Positions 33,172 through 44,615 of a stretch of DNA of 64,000 nt are shown here, piece after piece. Every line of letters starts with the position of its first letter. Position 1 is the first letter of the stretch. The notes under the pieces are model-generated. The model saw nothing but the letters and a program-made list of their open reading frames with translations, searched no databases and had not been told where the DNA came from. This stretch comes from Timema cristinae (taxonomy: Eukaryota; Arthropoda; Insecta; Phasmatodea; Timematidae): NCBI GenBank assembly GCA_039000515.1, contig JBCFYV010000100.1:29810421-29874420 (forward strand), given 5' to 3'. The translations under genes and the position numbers were made by a program.

Positions 33172-33770
33172 TAAGTCGAGTCTATATGGTATTGATTAAT
33201 ATATTCATTGTTAAATATAATCTTACAAACTTAAATTTATTTTATTTGAATATTCTATATATTCTTGCTGACACACACGGATACATCAATACACAAGAGA
33301 TAAATTGACCTAACCTAAAATACCACATTAATCACATAACATATTGGCCCCCCTAATAGAATGCTAGTACTGGGCCACATATTGAACTCACGTACAAGTA
33401 ATGAATTGTTCACATGTGTCAAATAAAACTGAAACAGTCTCTTCTAAAATTAAATAGACCCCATCTAAATGGGTGGTCTATACACAGTTCAAGTAATTTT
33501 TCTTTTTGAAACTCAACAAACTAGTTTTTTTGTGTTTCATAGCTACAGGATATAAATATCTTATTTATCGTTACAAATAGTGCCCCACTATCGAGTGGTT
33601 GCATAAAAGATCTAAAGAAGTCTGGTTCGATTCTAGGGCCAAGTACTTAAAATTATTTATTATACCAATTTGCGTTTGAGTTCATGCTTTTCCCAATATA
33701 AGACATCTCCTGGAACTAGATATGGGTGGGTAGTATTGTATGAAAAAACTTGTCTTGGTAAAACATGGCA
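33172..33770. other. AT-rich stretch, nothing recognised
   Basis: A tRNA box B-like 'ctggttcgattctagg' at about 33622 suggests an eroded SINE head, not resolved further. Confidence 0.35.
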
Positions 33771-34329
33771 CCCGCTTTAGTGGTCGAATGGTATTAAGCG
33801 TCACTCTCGCTTAAACTGGACTGTCGATTACGGGGACATATGGATAGGGATATGAATCTCGGTCGGTTTTACTGAGGAAGTTTTTTCCTAGAATGTTTTC
33901 CATTCCACCCCAACGCAAAGGTGGGTACAATCCCTCTAGATTCAACCTTTCTAATCCTTAACAAAAAAGCGAAATTAGTTAATTATATATGGTTATAGCC
34001 CAGTCTAACATCTTAGCTCATTGGGTGGCGTGTCTCTCTACTGAAATAAGGGTCCCGGGTTCAATTCCCGGCATGGTTGAGAATTTACCATTGATCAAAA
34101 TATGGGTCTACTCTTTCACATTGATAAATTAACGGCCGGGGACTGGATTTTGTGCTTGTCCTAGTCTTAAGTTGGATTAATTATTAGGCATATGAATCTA
34201 CTACAGGCCTAGCAAGCTCATAGTGGAAAATATATGACTTTAATAAAAAAAACTGACCTAGGCCAGAGGATGGAAACAGTAGTGAATGTAAAGATTATAG
34301 CCCGAATTGGTAGTAAGACTTGGTGCTAA
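33771..34329 (+). repeat. SINE family B split by a family D insertion
   Basis: The head 'cccgctttagtggtcgaatg' and body 'caacgcaaaggtgggtacaa' run to 'tatggttatagccc' at about 34001. The tail resumes after the insertion as 'ccgaattggtagtaagactt' and 'ggtgctaag'. Confidence 0.8.
34002..34294 (+). repeat. SINE family D, copy 1, nested
   Basis: The tRNA-like head 'tagctcattgggtggcgtgt' has box B 'cccgggttcaattcccggca'. The body is 'aatatgggtctactctttca', 'gtcctagtcttaagttgg', 'ggcctagcaagctcatagtg'. 'ttatagccc' at 33993-34001 and 34295-34303 is an exact 9 bp target duplication. Confidence 0.9.
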
Positions 34330-34439
34330 GAAAAATAACCAAACATGGCCATTACTTAACATGATTATGTAATGTTTTGAGGTTGGGGTATTTTTACCCG
34401 GACGCTTCACCAACCCTTTGCATGTACAGTACATTAATA

Positions 34440-34590
34440 GTCATACTTAAAAGGTAGAGATGAGGTAGGTTGAATTCAGAATAAATGTGCCCACATTTTT
34501 GTGGAATAAAAATCAGAATTATTTTAAAAGAAAAACAACCCTAATACACGAGATTCGAGCCCAACCTCTCCATCACAGACAAATGATAAT
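34440..34590 (-). repeat. SINE family B body fragment
   Basis: 'agatgaggtaggttgaattc', 'tgtgcccacatttttgtgga' and 'acacgagattcgagcccaac' are recognisable on the minus strand. The tail and most of the head are missing. Confidence 0.65.
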
Positions 34591-34899
34591 AAATGAAGTT
34601 TTATTTTAAAAGGCATTCACTTAAGCGTAATTTTTAAAGTTGTTAGTTTTAAATGTTGAAAATTTATAGTTATTTAATTATTCAGTATCATTTTATAAAA
34701 AAAAAGAAGTTGAACATTTAAATTCACACTAATGACCAATTACATTATAATATGTCATCTATATGGCTAGATGTTATATTGGTTGAAAACAAATTTAAAA
34801 TACCTTGGTTTGATTCCAGAGGATGATGGTGATTGGACAATTTATACATAGGTTGGTCCTATTATTTAAGAAAATAGTGAGGTATTTTTGTTTGGTTTT

Positions 34900-35010
34900 A
34901 TCACAGTCTTTGACTTGCTGTTCAGTCTATACGCATATATGATAATTACTCTCGTGAGGTAAAGAGGAAGGAAGCATTTTAGAGGTAATCTACCAGAATT
35001 TTCAAGGAAT
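34900..35010 (-). repeat. SINE family B 3' fragment
   Basis: A decayed tail ('gctgttcagtctatacgc') and proximal body ('aggaaggaagcattttagag') on the minus strand, then the match stops. Confidence 0.55.
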
Positions 35011-36412
35011 TATTTTTTAAATATATTTTATGCAAAGCTAAGCGATTAAAAAAAAACTGTCATTTTTCATAGACAATATCAATAGTAATTATGAAACAAT
35101 ACTTATAATAATGTAAAATGTAATCAATGTTAACCAAAAAATAGTTCTAAAAGCTTCCTCGTACACGCGAGTCCAACCACACCTGATTTCACTACCATCC
35201 AAGATACTCTACTACAGTTACGCTGTCCCCCAATGTCTCATAGTCTGTTGTTACATTGGCGTGTACCAGACGAAACAGAGGGTTGATAACACCACTATGT
35301 TGAACAGTTACGAGTCCACGCACACCCTCATGTCAACCCCCTCTCTCGCAACCCCTCCTTCCCTTTATTCTGATAAGAGCTGCCGGCGAAACTCATCAGC
35401 AGAGTCTATTTTGTGTTTCCATGACAGTAAAGTACAATACACGTTACTCAAAGTAAAACGTTTGAGAATGCGATGATTAAAATGTAACGATATTCTCGCT
35501 GAGGAAAGTACTCCTAAAAGATTTGTAGTAAACACACACACACACACACAACACACAAACACATATTATACATATCATATATAAAATAAAACACATATTA
35601 TTTGCCCAATATTCTCTTTTATAATACATATAATCACAATCAGTCTTACATATATACACACATATATAGTGTATACATCATATATATACATATAAATATA
35701 AATGTACATGTATAGTGTATATATAATATGAATACAAAATATATATATGTATTTATATTATACATTGGGAAAAACTCAAACGGTCCAATTGAAATATGTG
35801 GCCAAACAAGGGTTGGAATCTCAGACCTTCGTCTTAACGGTGTGCACAGGCTGCTAAGGACAGATATATTCCGATAGAGTGTAGTACTATCGGTTTGTCG
35901 TGCTCGTGACGGTCGGGGTTAAAGAGGGAGACAGTAACATTACCTCTCACTCTCACTAACTTCTCACTTTGAATACAAATAAAAGTAAGGAAAGTGGGGA
36001 TTAGTAGCCTAACAGGAAATGTTTACAGAAGGTTTGGTGGAATACAATGCTATCGTTAGAAGGACAAATACTTTCAACTACGCCTATCTCAAGGGTTGAT
36101 CCAGGGATAGTTGTAGAGGTGAATTGGACGTCCATAAGTTGCCCCCCCACTTTTAAAAATTCAAGTTTGTATTATTGCAATAGTTTGTTCCGGATTGTTC
36201 CGCAAACAATTGCGTTTGTTCCGTTTTAATAGGCCCATAAATTATATGTTTAAATTGGGGGAGGGGGGTTCACGGTAGCCCCTCCCCCCATCCAGTTGAA
36301 AAAATTCAAGTTTTTATGATCGCAATCGTTTGTTCTTCGTTTGTTCCGCATTCGTTCTTGCACATGACATGAATAAGTTAACAATGCTAATATTTTTTGT
36401 TTGCTTCTTACT
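35011..36412. other. Mixed stretch with CA repeat and TA-rich minisatellite
   Basis: It contains (CA)n at 35532-35570, a TA-rich array at about 35640-35765, and a tRNA head-like minus-strand segment at about 35810-35865 ('ggttggaatctcagacctt'). Overlapping frames at 35261-35659 cross the CA repeat and show no motif. The interval 36050-36370 has G-rich and C-rich patches and the recurring word 'tttgttccg', unassigned. Confidence 0.4.
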
Positions 36413-36516
36413 ACCATGTCTTACTACCCGTTCTAGTTATACGCTTATGTATTAATTACGCAAATGGTTTTAGGGATTGAGAAAGTTATATTAGTAGGAA
36501 GTGTACCCGCATTGAT
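36413..36516 (-). repeat. SINE family B, 5'-truncated
   Basis: A clean tail 'accatgtcttactacccgtt' and 'ctagttatacgctt' with body up to 'gtgtacccgcatt' (plus reading), then an abrupt end. Confidence 0.8.
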
Positions 36517-37370
36517 TAATAAAGATTTTAATTTATAATATTTTAACTATAATATTGTGAGTTTAACAAACTAGTTGAAATTAACAATTGATATATAATA
36601 ATAATAATACTTTAATAAAGAACACGATTCGGTTTCACCAATTTGTAGTTTTAATACAAAAATAACATAAAACAAAAAGTCGCCCTCACAATAAAAGTAA
36701 TAAATATATACAGGTCTATATAATATATATAGGTCTAAAGTGTTTTAGTAATAAAAGAAAAAATATGTATTTTAATACTAAACTTAATAATATAAATACT
36801 GGAAGGTTCTAGTTTTAATCCCCTTGCTTTGCTCTAGAGCTAAGTTGAAATAGATGTTACCTAATTTTAATTAGGTCGTATAGGAGATAGGGTGAGGAAG
36901 GTGTTAGTCATTCTTCACAACTTTAAAGTATTGGTTTCAATATTTATGATTATTTCTATGCAGGAGGGGACGATCGCACCCAACCCCACCCGGATCCTCC
37001 CCTGGCCTAGCCAGGGAAACTCGAATAGATATATGACTTTTAATGCTAATGAGAACAAATTAAGTGTGTTATGTTTGTAAAGATGATTACATATTCCAAC
37101 AAGTTAATATACAAAATTAAATACACTTTTTGGAATATGTGGGATAAAAAAAGACATTAATTAAGGTTTTTTAAAGTAAGATAAACACTTATTTTAAATA
37201 TGATATTCAATGTAATACAATAAGTGTAATGATCTTGATATATTTTAGACACAATTATATTTAACTAGGGCCGATTGCCATTAATGATATGATTAAAATA
37301 TCTATGCCTAAGTACTATAGTTGTATTTGTAAACAAAATTAGTTACAGGTTCATATTGTTTACACTGGCA
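36517..37370. other. AT-rich stretch, nothing recognised
   Basis: A short less AT-rich patch at 36960-37030 ('cccaccccacccggatcctc'-like) lies inside a 62-codon frame without recognisable motif. Confidence 0.4.
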
Positions 37371-37449
37371 TCATACAAACTGGTCGATAAGCTGTAAAAA
37401 ATATCTCGAAGGCTAGATAAGACATGTGGCCAACACGATTTGGAACAAC

Positions 37450-37945
37450 TGGTTGTTGAAAAGTTCATGATAAGGTGGAAAAAGTGACAGCAAACTGGCC
37501 GACCAATTGGGGCTCCAGCTAACTGATCGACAACACACTGGTTAACATGTGTGGAAAAAGTGGTCGACAGACACGTGACTGTCACGAAAAAGCAATGTTG
37601 GTCACATGGTCGATGTGAGTAGGATCTTGTGATGAAAAACCAATTGGTCGACAAAAAGTATACAAATATTTGGAATGCTTGGTGGGTTAAGTATCCGACC
37701 CCGTATGACCCACTGGTCGACTAGCACATGCATAGGAGTACAAATTGATATACACACGAATAGTTGACCAATTTGGGTGCATAAAACTAATCAACAATAA
37801 ACTGGTCAATACGTGTGAACAAAGTGATCGACAGATAAGTAATCTACACGAAGTAGTACTTAGACCAAGTTGTTGATAAGAGTAGGACCATGTGCTAGAC
37901 GACCAACTGATCGACAAAATATTAACAAACATTTGATAGACTAGG
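37450..37945. repeat. Degenerate two-copy tandem repeat, period about 262 bp
   Basis: 'gaccaattggggct' at 37501 matches 'gaccaatttgggtg' at 37766. 'cactggttaacatgtgtgga' aligns with 'aaactggtcaatacgtgtga', and 'ccaattggtcgacaaaaagt' with 'ccaactgatcgacaaaatat'. The smaller motif 'ctggtcgac' recurs throughout. The two minus-strand frames (103 and 90 codons) are readings of this repeat and share Ser/Thr-rich composition. Confidence 0.75.
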
Positions 37946-38039
37946 TAACTAGTGGCCATCGAATCGTCGAAAATTTGGGTAGCCTAACAAAATGCAGGTT
38001 TGTACTTACGTTGGCTTGGCCCTGGTAGAAAGAAACATC

Positions 38040-38340
38040 TTTCAAAGTCAAGGTCTTCGTCGTCGCCTTTGTCGTCGTCGTCTTCATCGTCATCTACGTC
38101 AAAGTCGTCTCTAGTCTTCGTCTACGTCAAGTCGTCGTCGTCTACGTCAAAGTTTACGTCAAGTCTACGTCAAAGTCGTCGTCTTCGTCTGTCACGTCAA
38201 AGTCGTCGTCGTCTACGTCAAAAAGTTGTCATCGTCGTCTTCGTTGTTGTCGTCTTCGTCGTTGTCGTCATCTTCGTCGTTGTCGTCGTCTTAATCGTAT
38301 TCATCGTCTTCGTAGTCGTCTTGGTCTACGTCGATGAGAT
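38040..38340 (+). repeat. GTC/TTC trinucleotide array with 'tacgtcaaagtcgtc' units
   Basis: It starts with 'gtcgtcgtctt' runs, then alternates with 'ctacgtcaaagtcgtcgt', then returns to GTC/GTT/TTC triplets. The 158-codon plus frame reads as Ser-rich then Val-rich and ends outside the array. I treat it as repeat translation rather than a protein gene. Confidence 0.85.
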
Positions 38341-39137
38341 AACGCATACACATATAAATAGAGTATGCCCCCGCCGCCAATTCGGCAACGCCAGCGCGCA
38401 CGATACACTTTGTTTTCCAGCCCATACTGAAACAAACATACATCATATCACGGTATGGTGCTACATATATCTATAGCTAGGACACTATTGGACATGTTCA
38501 TTGGACTATGACTGGAACCATCTTACATAAAATATTGTTTTTAATCATATATGTGTGAATTTGAATGTAAACTACTACATTAAGAGCCTAATAGGAATAT
38601 AAAAGTAGTAAATAATGTTCTAGAAATATCATCTACTTTCTCAGAAATGTAATATACGTTTACTCACTCGTGAAATATATAGCTTCCTTTACATATGCTA
38701 CTCTATAATTATTATTTTTTAATCTTGATATAAAAATGCCAGTCGAACGATTTTTGTTCAACGCCCTTTAGGGGTTAATTCCTCCCTCTTTCAGAAAATA
38801 TCACTCATAATTCATTTTGTATTCCTATACCAGAGATTTGCGAAACTTTTCGACCAATGTGCCATTCAGAGGACTTGCTGAATTATTGACCAGTCTACTG
38901 TGCCATATATTATGTTTTTGAGGATTTTATGGAACGGAACATAAAAATAGTCAGTGTTTGCAGTTTTTATGGCATACCTCTTTTTTGCCACAATAATAAA
39001 ATATTTCTCCAATACAAACATAGAATTTAATGTTCTTCAAATGGTGTCCTCAAAATTTCTAGAATATTTGTGAAGGGTGTTTTAGAATTTAATAACCATT
39101 TTTCTCTTGATTTAAAAAAGTTTTTTAGATCATTTCA
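38341..39137. other. Unassigned stretch with possible hAT-like end
   Basis: 'cagagatttgcgaaactttt' at 38832 looks like a hAT terminus. No partner end was found downstream. Confidence 0.3.
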
Positions 39138-39310
39138 CCATGCTCATGACAGATATTCAACAACTTTTGATATCAACATGAGAATAAAATGAGATTTTAC
39201 GTTTATAATGAGACAATATTTTATTTATTTTGTCCCAAAAAAGTTTGGCCATAACAACTGAAAAGATACTGGCATTTTCTCGGGTCCCGTTCCATCCCAC
39301 CTTAATGGAC
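39138..39310 (+). repeat. Unclassified interspersed repeat G, copy 2
   Basis: 'gacagatattcaacaacttt', 'tgatatcaacatgagaataa', 'gagacaatattttatttatt' and 'aactgaaaagatactggcat' are collinear with copies 1 and 3. Confidence 0.55.
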
Positions 39311-39355
39311 GGGTATTTAAAATCAAAACTTTTCTTTATATCCACATCTTACATT

Positions 39356-39525
39356 GTCTAGGCTATTCGTATATTTGATAGTTGCTCTAATGGGGTAGAA
39401 TGAGGAAAGAAACATTTTACGATAATCCACTCCCATTTGCTTGGAAGGAGAGTGGGGAAGCCCTTTGGGAAAATCCACCTTTAGTAGACCCATCCGGGAT
39501 TCTAAACCTCACTCTCATCAGCCAT
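39356..39525 (-). repeat. SINE family B body fragment
   Basis: 'gaatgaggaaagaaacattt', 'cccatttgcttggaaggaga' and 'gacccatccgggattctaaa' match the minus-strand body and box B region. The tail is lost. Confidence 0.7.
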
Positions 39526-40513
39526 TCCAATCTTATATTAGTTTGACATATTTCATTTTGATAGTCAAAACGTTCAGTTCAAAACGTGTTGTCGTCAACA
39601 GCGAAAAGATGCACTTAAATGAGAGCCAAGTGATTTATAACCATTGACTTCAAAAAGTGCTGTGTGATACGACATGACTGTCGAAATTGTATTGACTTCA
39701 AAAAATGATACCACGCTAGGAAAGTTTTAATCAATGTTTAGTTTATTTTTCATGTCGGCGTACCACCCAAACCGTGTCATAGTATTGCCATCCGTGTCCT
39801 ATACTGACATCACGATTCACGAGCCCTCACAGGTAAAACCATCACACTTATAAAACAATAGCGTAATTAGTACAAAGTAATAATAACCGAACTAGTAGTG
39901 AAATTTGGGGGAGTTAAACTAATAGAAAAATCTCACCTCTTTTGATGCCTCTGATGGTGGTTTTTTTAAAAGTCAGGTGTCAAGTGTATATTTACGTTTC
40001 TTAAGCCTTGATATTTGTATATAATTATTAAAATACACTAATAGTCATTACCAACAAGCCACTAATATTATAATACTGAATATTTTATACAAAACCACAC
40101 ACCCACACAACACACAACTCACACTACAATCAACACTGTATGTACTAACTAGTAGTGCGGTGCTGTTAAAATTTTGTAAATGGTTTCAAAACGTTTATAG
40201 TTAGCTTAGCGTCAGTATGTATATTGAAGGAGAGGATGGGAGAAATACAAGTATTCAGCCGACATAAGGTGCGACTTCATTTCCGACAGTTATTATCCTT
40301 TTATTTAAGCTGATCTTTCTTTTTAAGTAAGAGCTTAGCAATTGACATAAAAACGGTATGCCTACTTTTCTTGGACCCCACAACTCTGCTTATACCAAGA
40401 AATGACTTTTGTTTCCCAATACCAGTTTGAATGGAGACAAAAAGAAGTTAGCCTATTTGAAATTTTGATAGAGCTAATTTTACAATTGAAAGTTTAAAAA
40501 TATAAAATATCTT
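39526..40513. other. AT-rich stretch, nothing recognised
   Basis: I see no repeat end or motif. Confidence 0.4.
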
Positions 40514-40930
40514 TTGAAATTTTCAAGTAAGATGTTCACATTTACGGAAAGCCAAGTATTTGACATAAACATCGACAAGAAATTCGTGCGATGGAAAAAT
40601 ATCCAAATATTGGTATTTATCAATCAACTCCATCAAACAACCCGGAACTTACGAAAGGAGCACAAGCAAGCGTTGCTTCATAGAATCAACACACACTACA
40701 TCGCCCTGGCACAGGGATGGCCGACCGCCCTAGCGGCTAGCGGAGGAGTTGCAGGTGACCTGGCCATCTTCAACTCCCGCCACCGCAGATCCAATATTAC
40801 AAGCAGACACCCAGAGGACGTGGTAGCGGAAATACCGGATGTAGGAAGTAAAAAAGAAATGGGCACACAGATATCTGAGAAGACTAGTGCCATATATGTT
40901 ATTGTAAACCATGTGTTACCTTTTGTTTAA
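40514..40930 (+). CDS. 138-codon open frame, unrecognised; possible exon
   Basis: This is one of the longest non-repetitive frames in the window. Its middle (about 40700-40840) is markedly GC-richer than its surroundings. It reads 'LAQGWPTALAASGGVAGDLA', then 'IFNSRHRRSNITSRHPEDVV' and 'AEIPDVGSK'. Acceptor-like 'ctggcacag|gg' at 40712-40714 and donor-like 'gga|agtaaa' near 40846 would allow an internal exon covering just the GC-rich part. I recognise no domain. Opposite-strand frames of 60-65 codons overlap it, so strand is not certain. Confidence 0.25.
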   Translation: MKFSSKMFTFTESQVFDINIDKKFVRWKNIQILVFINQLHQTTRNLRKEHKQALLHRINTHYIALAQGWPTALAASGGVAGDLAIFNSRHRRSNITSRHPEDVVAEIPDVGSKKEMGTQISEKTSAIYVIVNHVLPFV

Positions 40931-42359
40931 TGAAGTTAGTCTAGATTGGTCCCTCTTGTCATTGGTGGCTCTCGTCCCAGACCATACCCTTTGTTTTCTG
41001 TGTTTAAAAATGTACTTTAAATCAATCTTAAATACACGTGGATTGTGAATGCGGAAAACTCTTTTTTGTGAAATCGAAATATATGTGTGGTTGGGGTCAT
41101 CGAGAAGTTGACCCTGGGTAAAACTGCCTCATTTGCCCACCTCAGTCAGTGCTTAACACTGCCGTACTTTCTCAGCGGCCGAATCCGTCATTTATAGAAA
41201 AATATATGCGTTGTATCCATACTACAGGTGCTTTCTAATTAGTGTAACGCAGGTGCTTCAAAAATGGGGGCGCGCTTCCAGGAAATAATTTCAGAAACAA
41301 GCTAAAAATTGAAGATTTTTTTTATTATAGACTATTCCGATCACTTTTCCAAAGTCTTGATTTGTAGTGTGTGGAACCATTTTTTTATAGCTAGATAGTA
41401 TTTAGTTATGAATCGCATCTATAATCATTGAATCAATAAAAAATTAAACACGTATATAATTTATTTAATAAATATATATCCAAAATTAAAAACAATTAGA
41501 CAACGTTTGAATTCTGTCAACAATGAGGTAACCTCTAAACACGAACTAAAATGAAATGAAATAGTTATAGAAACCACTCACATATACCAGGACACCAGGA
41601 CAATCTGGAATTTATTTAAAATTATCGTCTCGTTTGAGAAGTCGACGAACAAATTCATGAACATAATATAAGTAAAAATAGTTGTTATGGGAAGCAAGTG
41701 TAGGACTTATTAAACATATTAGACGCAAGTGAACACAAGTTGGAAGTGGCGTTTGGAAGTATAATCGTGTAGAACCACGGGTTCAGGCCAGGGTAGGTCA
41801 GGGACAGGTCTATATGGACAGTTAACGTGTCTTAACGTCTTTCTCGTTTCTTGAATTGTTGTGTATAAATTCACCTAGTATGAAGAGTATCGCTTTTATA
41901 ATCAAACTTGCCGCACTCTATAAGTTCGAACCAAAACCACTGCCCCCCACACCCCTTATCGTTTCGTAATAAAAAATGAAATTATGTTTATTTTGTAAAT
42001 TAAACGTTAACACATTTTAAACAACTTTCCAATTTGATGGCATCTTACTCTTGAAACAAAGACTATGGGAATGATGAGCTTGCTTCTATTCGTTCTATAA
42101 GCGAGGTGACGTGGTCATATTTCACAAGTTTTGAAAAAAAGGGTATAAGAAGGTTTTAAACAAAGGAAAATACAAGCTGACCTCATAGTGTTCTCATAAG
42201 CAAAAAAATAAAACATTATTGTTCATCCAAGTGTGTGAGGATATTTCCTAACACATGTGGATGCATTTAGTTATGTTCTGAAATTATTCTTAAATTTTAG
42301 ACATGGTAAGGGTGGGAATTTTTGATTAAAATTATTGTGAAATGAAAATTATTTTATTA
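40931..42359. other. Unassigned stretch
   Basis: I see no coding frame or element end that I can support. Confidence 0.4.
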
Positions 42360-43330
42360 CAACAGGTACAAAGAAAACTCCAGATAATCAAATGAATCTT
42401 AAAATCTAAAATTTCCAAGAGTGTGTTGGGAAATGAGTTTTGGGGTTTGGGGGAACTTCAAATTTTACAAAACTAATAGAACAAAATAAATAAAACTACA
42501 TCTCATTGTGGTAGTCCAAATAACTATAAAATTCTAAGTCTTGTAACTCCAGGAAATGAGGGGAAGGGGGTATAGTTGGTAGTTATATAAAAACATTTTG
42601 GTGTAATAGAGGTACAACTCCAAATAAGCCTTAAAATTTGAAATTTATAAGTGGTAGTTAGAGAAATTGTGGGGGAGTGGGTGTGAAGTGTGGGGATGGT
42701 TTAGTTTCCTATAGATAATTGAAAGAATCTACTTCTTCCGGGAGACGATTGACAACTGTCAGATAGATATAGGGACAATCTAAAACAGTATAAAGGTATG
42801 GATATTCTTAAAATTTAAAATAAAAATGCAGACAATGGGTAGGGTGGTTTCCCTTTTCTAAGTTAATATAAAAAACACATTTGTTAGAGGGGAAGGGGAT
42901 AGGGCTTGAATATTTGACCCATGAATGTAGGTAAATATACCTTCACGGTTAGCCAAATGATGTCTGAACAATGAATATAGTAATTTCTAAATAAAGCCGG
43001 AAATGAAAGATCTTAGAATGTATAAAACAAATAGACAACAACACTTTTGGTATGCTCAAAATTGAAATTATGGTAGGCACGCAAACAATACTACATAAGA
43101 TAGCCAAATAAGTCATACAATTTTAAATTTGAAATGTGGGAACTGAAAAAAGAGGGGGATGTGGTTGTAGTAACTTTACATATTCTTAAAATAATTAAAG
43201 ATACTACTTGGCACGGGAGAAAATTTAAATTCACCACATAACATAAAAGTTGGAAAGCTTGTGATTTAAAAATCAGATGCTGGGGAATACGGGAAGAGGC
43301 TGTGAGGGAGAAAGAGGGGCTCCCAAAAAT
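42360..43330. repeat. Degenerate tandem array with G-rich blocks
   Basis: Loose units of about 105-190 bp each carry a 'ccaaataagncttaaaatttgaaat'-like word (near 42379, 42515, 42621, 42803, 42990, 43104) followed by a purine/G-rich block ('gggggagtgggtgtg', 'gaggggaagggggta', 'agagggggatgtgg'). Similarity is low and the period irregular. Confidence 0.5.
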
Positions 43331-43789
43331 TTCCTAGCCCAACTTAAATTATAAACGGTTCAGATTACACATTTCAGTCATAGAAAAAGCGGCCTTCAAA
43401 CTAGGATTGACGATAAGAGCTACTGTTATAAAAACAGTCCTGAACCACTCTACGATTAGTGGGTCAGTGTATTCCACAAGTAGCAACAATTAAGAAATAA
43501 ATTAATTATTTTAAAATAATAATATCTTAGGACTCACTTACCTCATAGAAATCAACTTTATAATAGCTTTTAGCAAATTAGTCATGGAAACAAAACAATC
43601 TCGAAGACATTTGTTTATGGTTTTTTTATTTTCAAATTTGTATGCATTATTGTGGTAGATAGGGGTCCAGCTGGACCAACTAGACCGGCCCGAAAATCTG
43701 GGGGGACATTCTTCTTCTCCTTATTCGCCATCCCTTCTCTATAATCTCCTAAATATTTTCTTCCTCTCTATATCTGTATGCTCTCTACT

Positions 43790-44615
43790 CTTCCACACGG
43801 TGGGTCACGGTGCTTAGTCGTTAAGGACTCGCCCGACGTACGGCGGCCGGACTCTATCTGGACCCACGCACGTTTCAAATAAACGAGCACTAAACTGTCT
43901 TTGCCACCTTTCGGTACCGACAGATCTCTAAAAATCCTGTGAGGCGTCTCCATGGGGTGGTTCCTGGGCAATGTATACGGACGATGGAGTCCGACATAGC
44001 TAAGTCCCCGATAATATCATCTGTGTGTGAGGAGCGAGGATCCTCGACATGTACTAAGCGGTTGGTAGTTCGTACCCGTGTAGTGGGGATAGCAGCTCAG
44101 GGAACCTCCTCTAGGTCGCCGCTGGGCAACTCCGTACAGTCTGCTAAAGAATGGTGTTGAGGGGGTGGGGGCGACAGCCAAGTCTGAAGAATAAGAGAGA
44201 GTTCTGGGACAGAAGGAATGAAGGTTCATGAAGACGATTGTTCGGAGGTTGAGCTGTTGACTTCCTCGTGATAGGGCGATCACAAGAAGGAGCCAGCTCC
44301 TCCCTCCATCCAGTCCCAGTGAGGGTGGGGAGGGGTTCCTCAAGTTACCCAAGGCAGGCTGGCATGGAAGGGCTGGTACCGTTTTTTTTCGCATGCCCGG
44401 AATGGCACTCGTGAACTTTGGCCCACGTTCGACGAAAAGGCTCCGGTCCCGGTGGGTATCAGTGGTTGCACTATAAGAGGCCTCTAAGCCAGGGTGTAAT
44501 GTCGCTAGAAACCCTTTCGGGGGCCTCTTAGGAGGTTTAGTTTGGTTATCCATGCCCTTCCACACGTTTCTTCTTGTGCAGAACCATAGATTTCTCGTTA
44601 GTCTCACATCATCCT
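43790..44615. other. GC-rich island, likely retroelement 5' region or SINE-like relic
   Basis: It is strikingly GC-rich against the AT-rich background. The left edge 'cacggtgcttagtcgttaag' and 'tatctggacccacgca' could be a tRNA-like head. The centre 'gtagtggggatagcagctca' and 'gggaacctcctctagg' recalls 5' leader regions of some insect LINEs, but I cannot name a family. The 196-codon minus frame (44017-44607) and 73-codon plus frame overlap each other and lack motifs. Confidence 0.4.

Noticed and set aside
34002..34075. Functional tRNA gene at the family D head
   Set aside because: Box B is perfect, but it is embedded in a SINE with its own target duplication and shows no proper acceptor stem.
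35261..35659. Overlapping frames near the CA repeat
   Set aside because: Cys/Val-rich minus frames are CA-repeat translations; the plus frame has no motif.
37343..37959. Two Ser/Thr/Cys-rich minus-strand frames as a paralogous gene pair
   Set aside because: Their similarity is explained by the 262 bp tandem duplication; nothing suggests selection for coding.
38000..38476. 158-codon Ser/Val-rich frame
   Set aside because: It is driven by a GTC/TTC triplet array; no non-repetitive domain and no start context.
38832..39330. hAT element starting 'cagagatttgcgaaactttt'
   Set aside because: No matching inverted end or 8 bp duplication found downstream.
44017..44607. 196-codon minus-strand frame
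   Set aside because: It lies in a GC-rich island where stops are rare on both strands; an overlapping plus-strand frame is equally open and no motif is visible.
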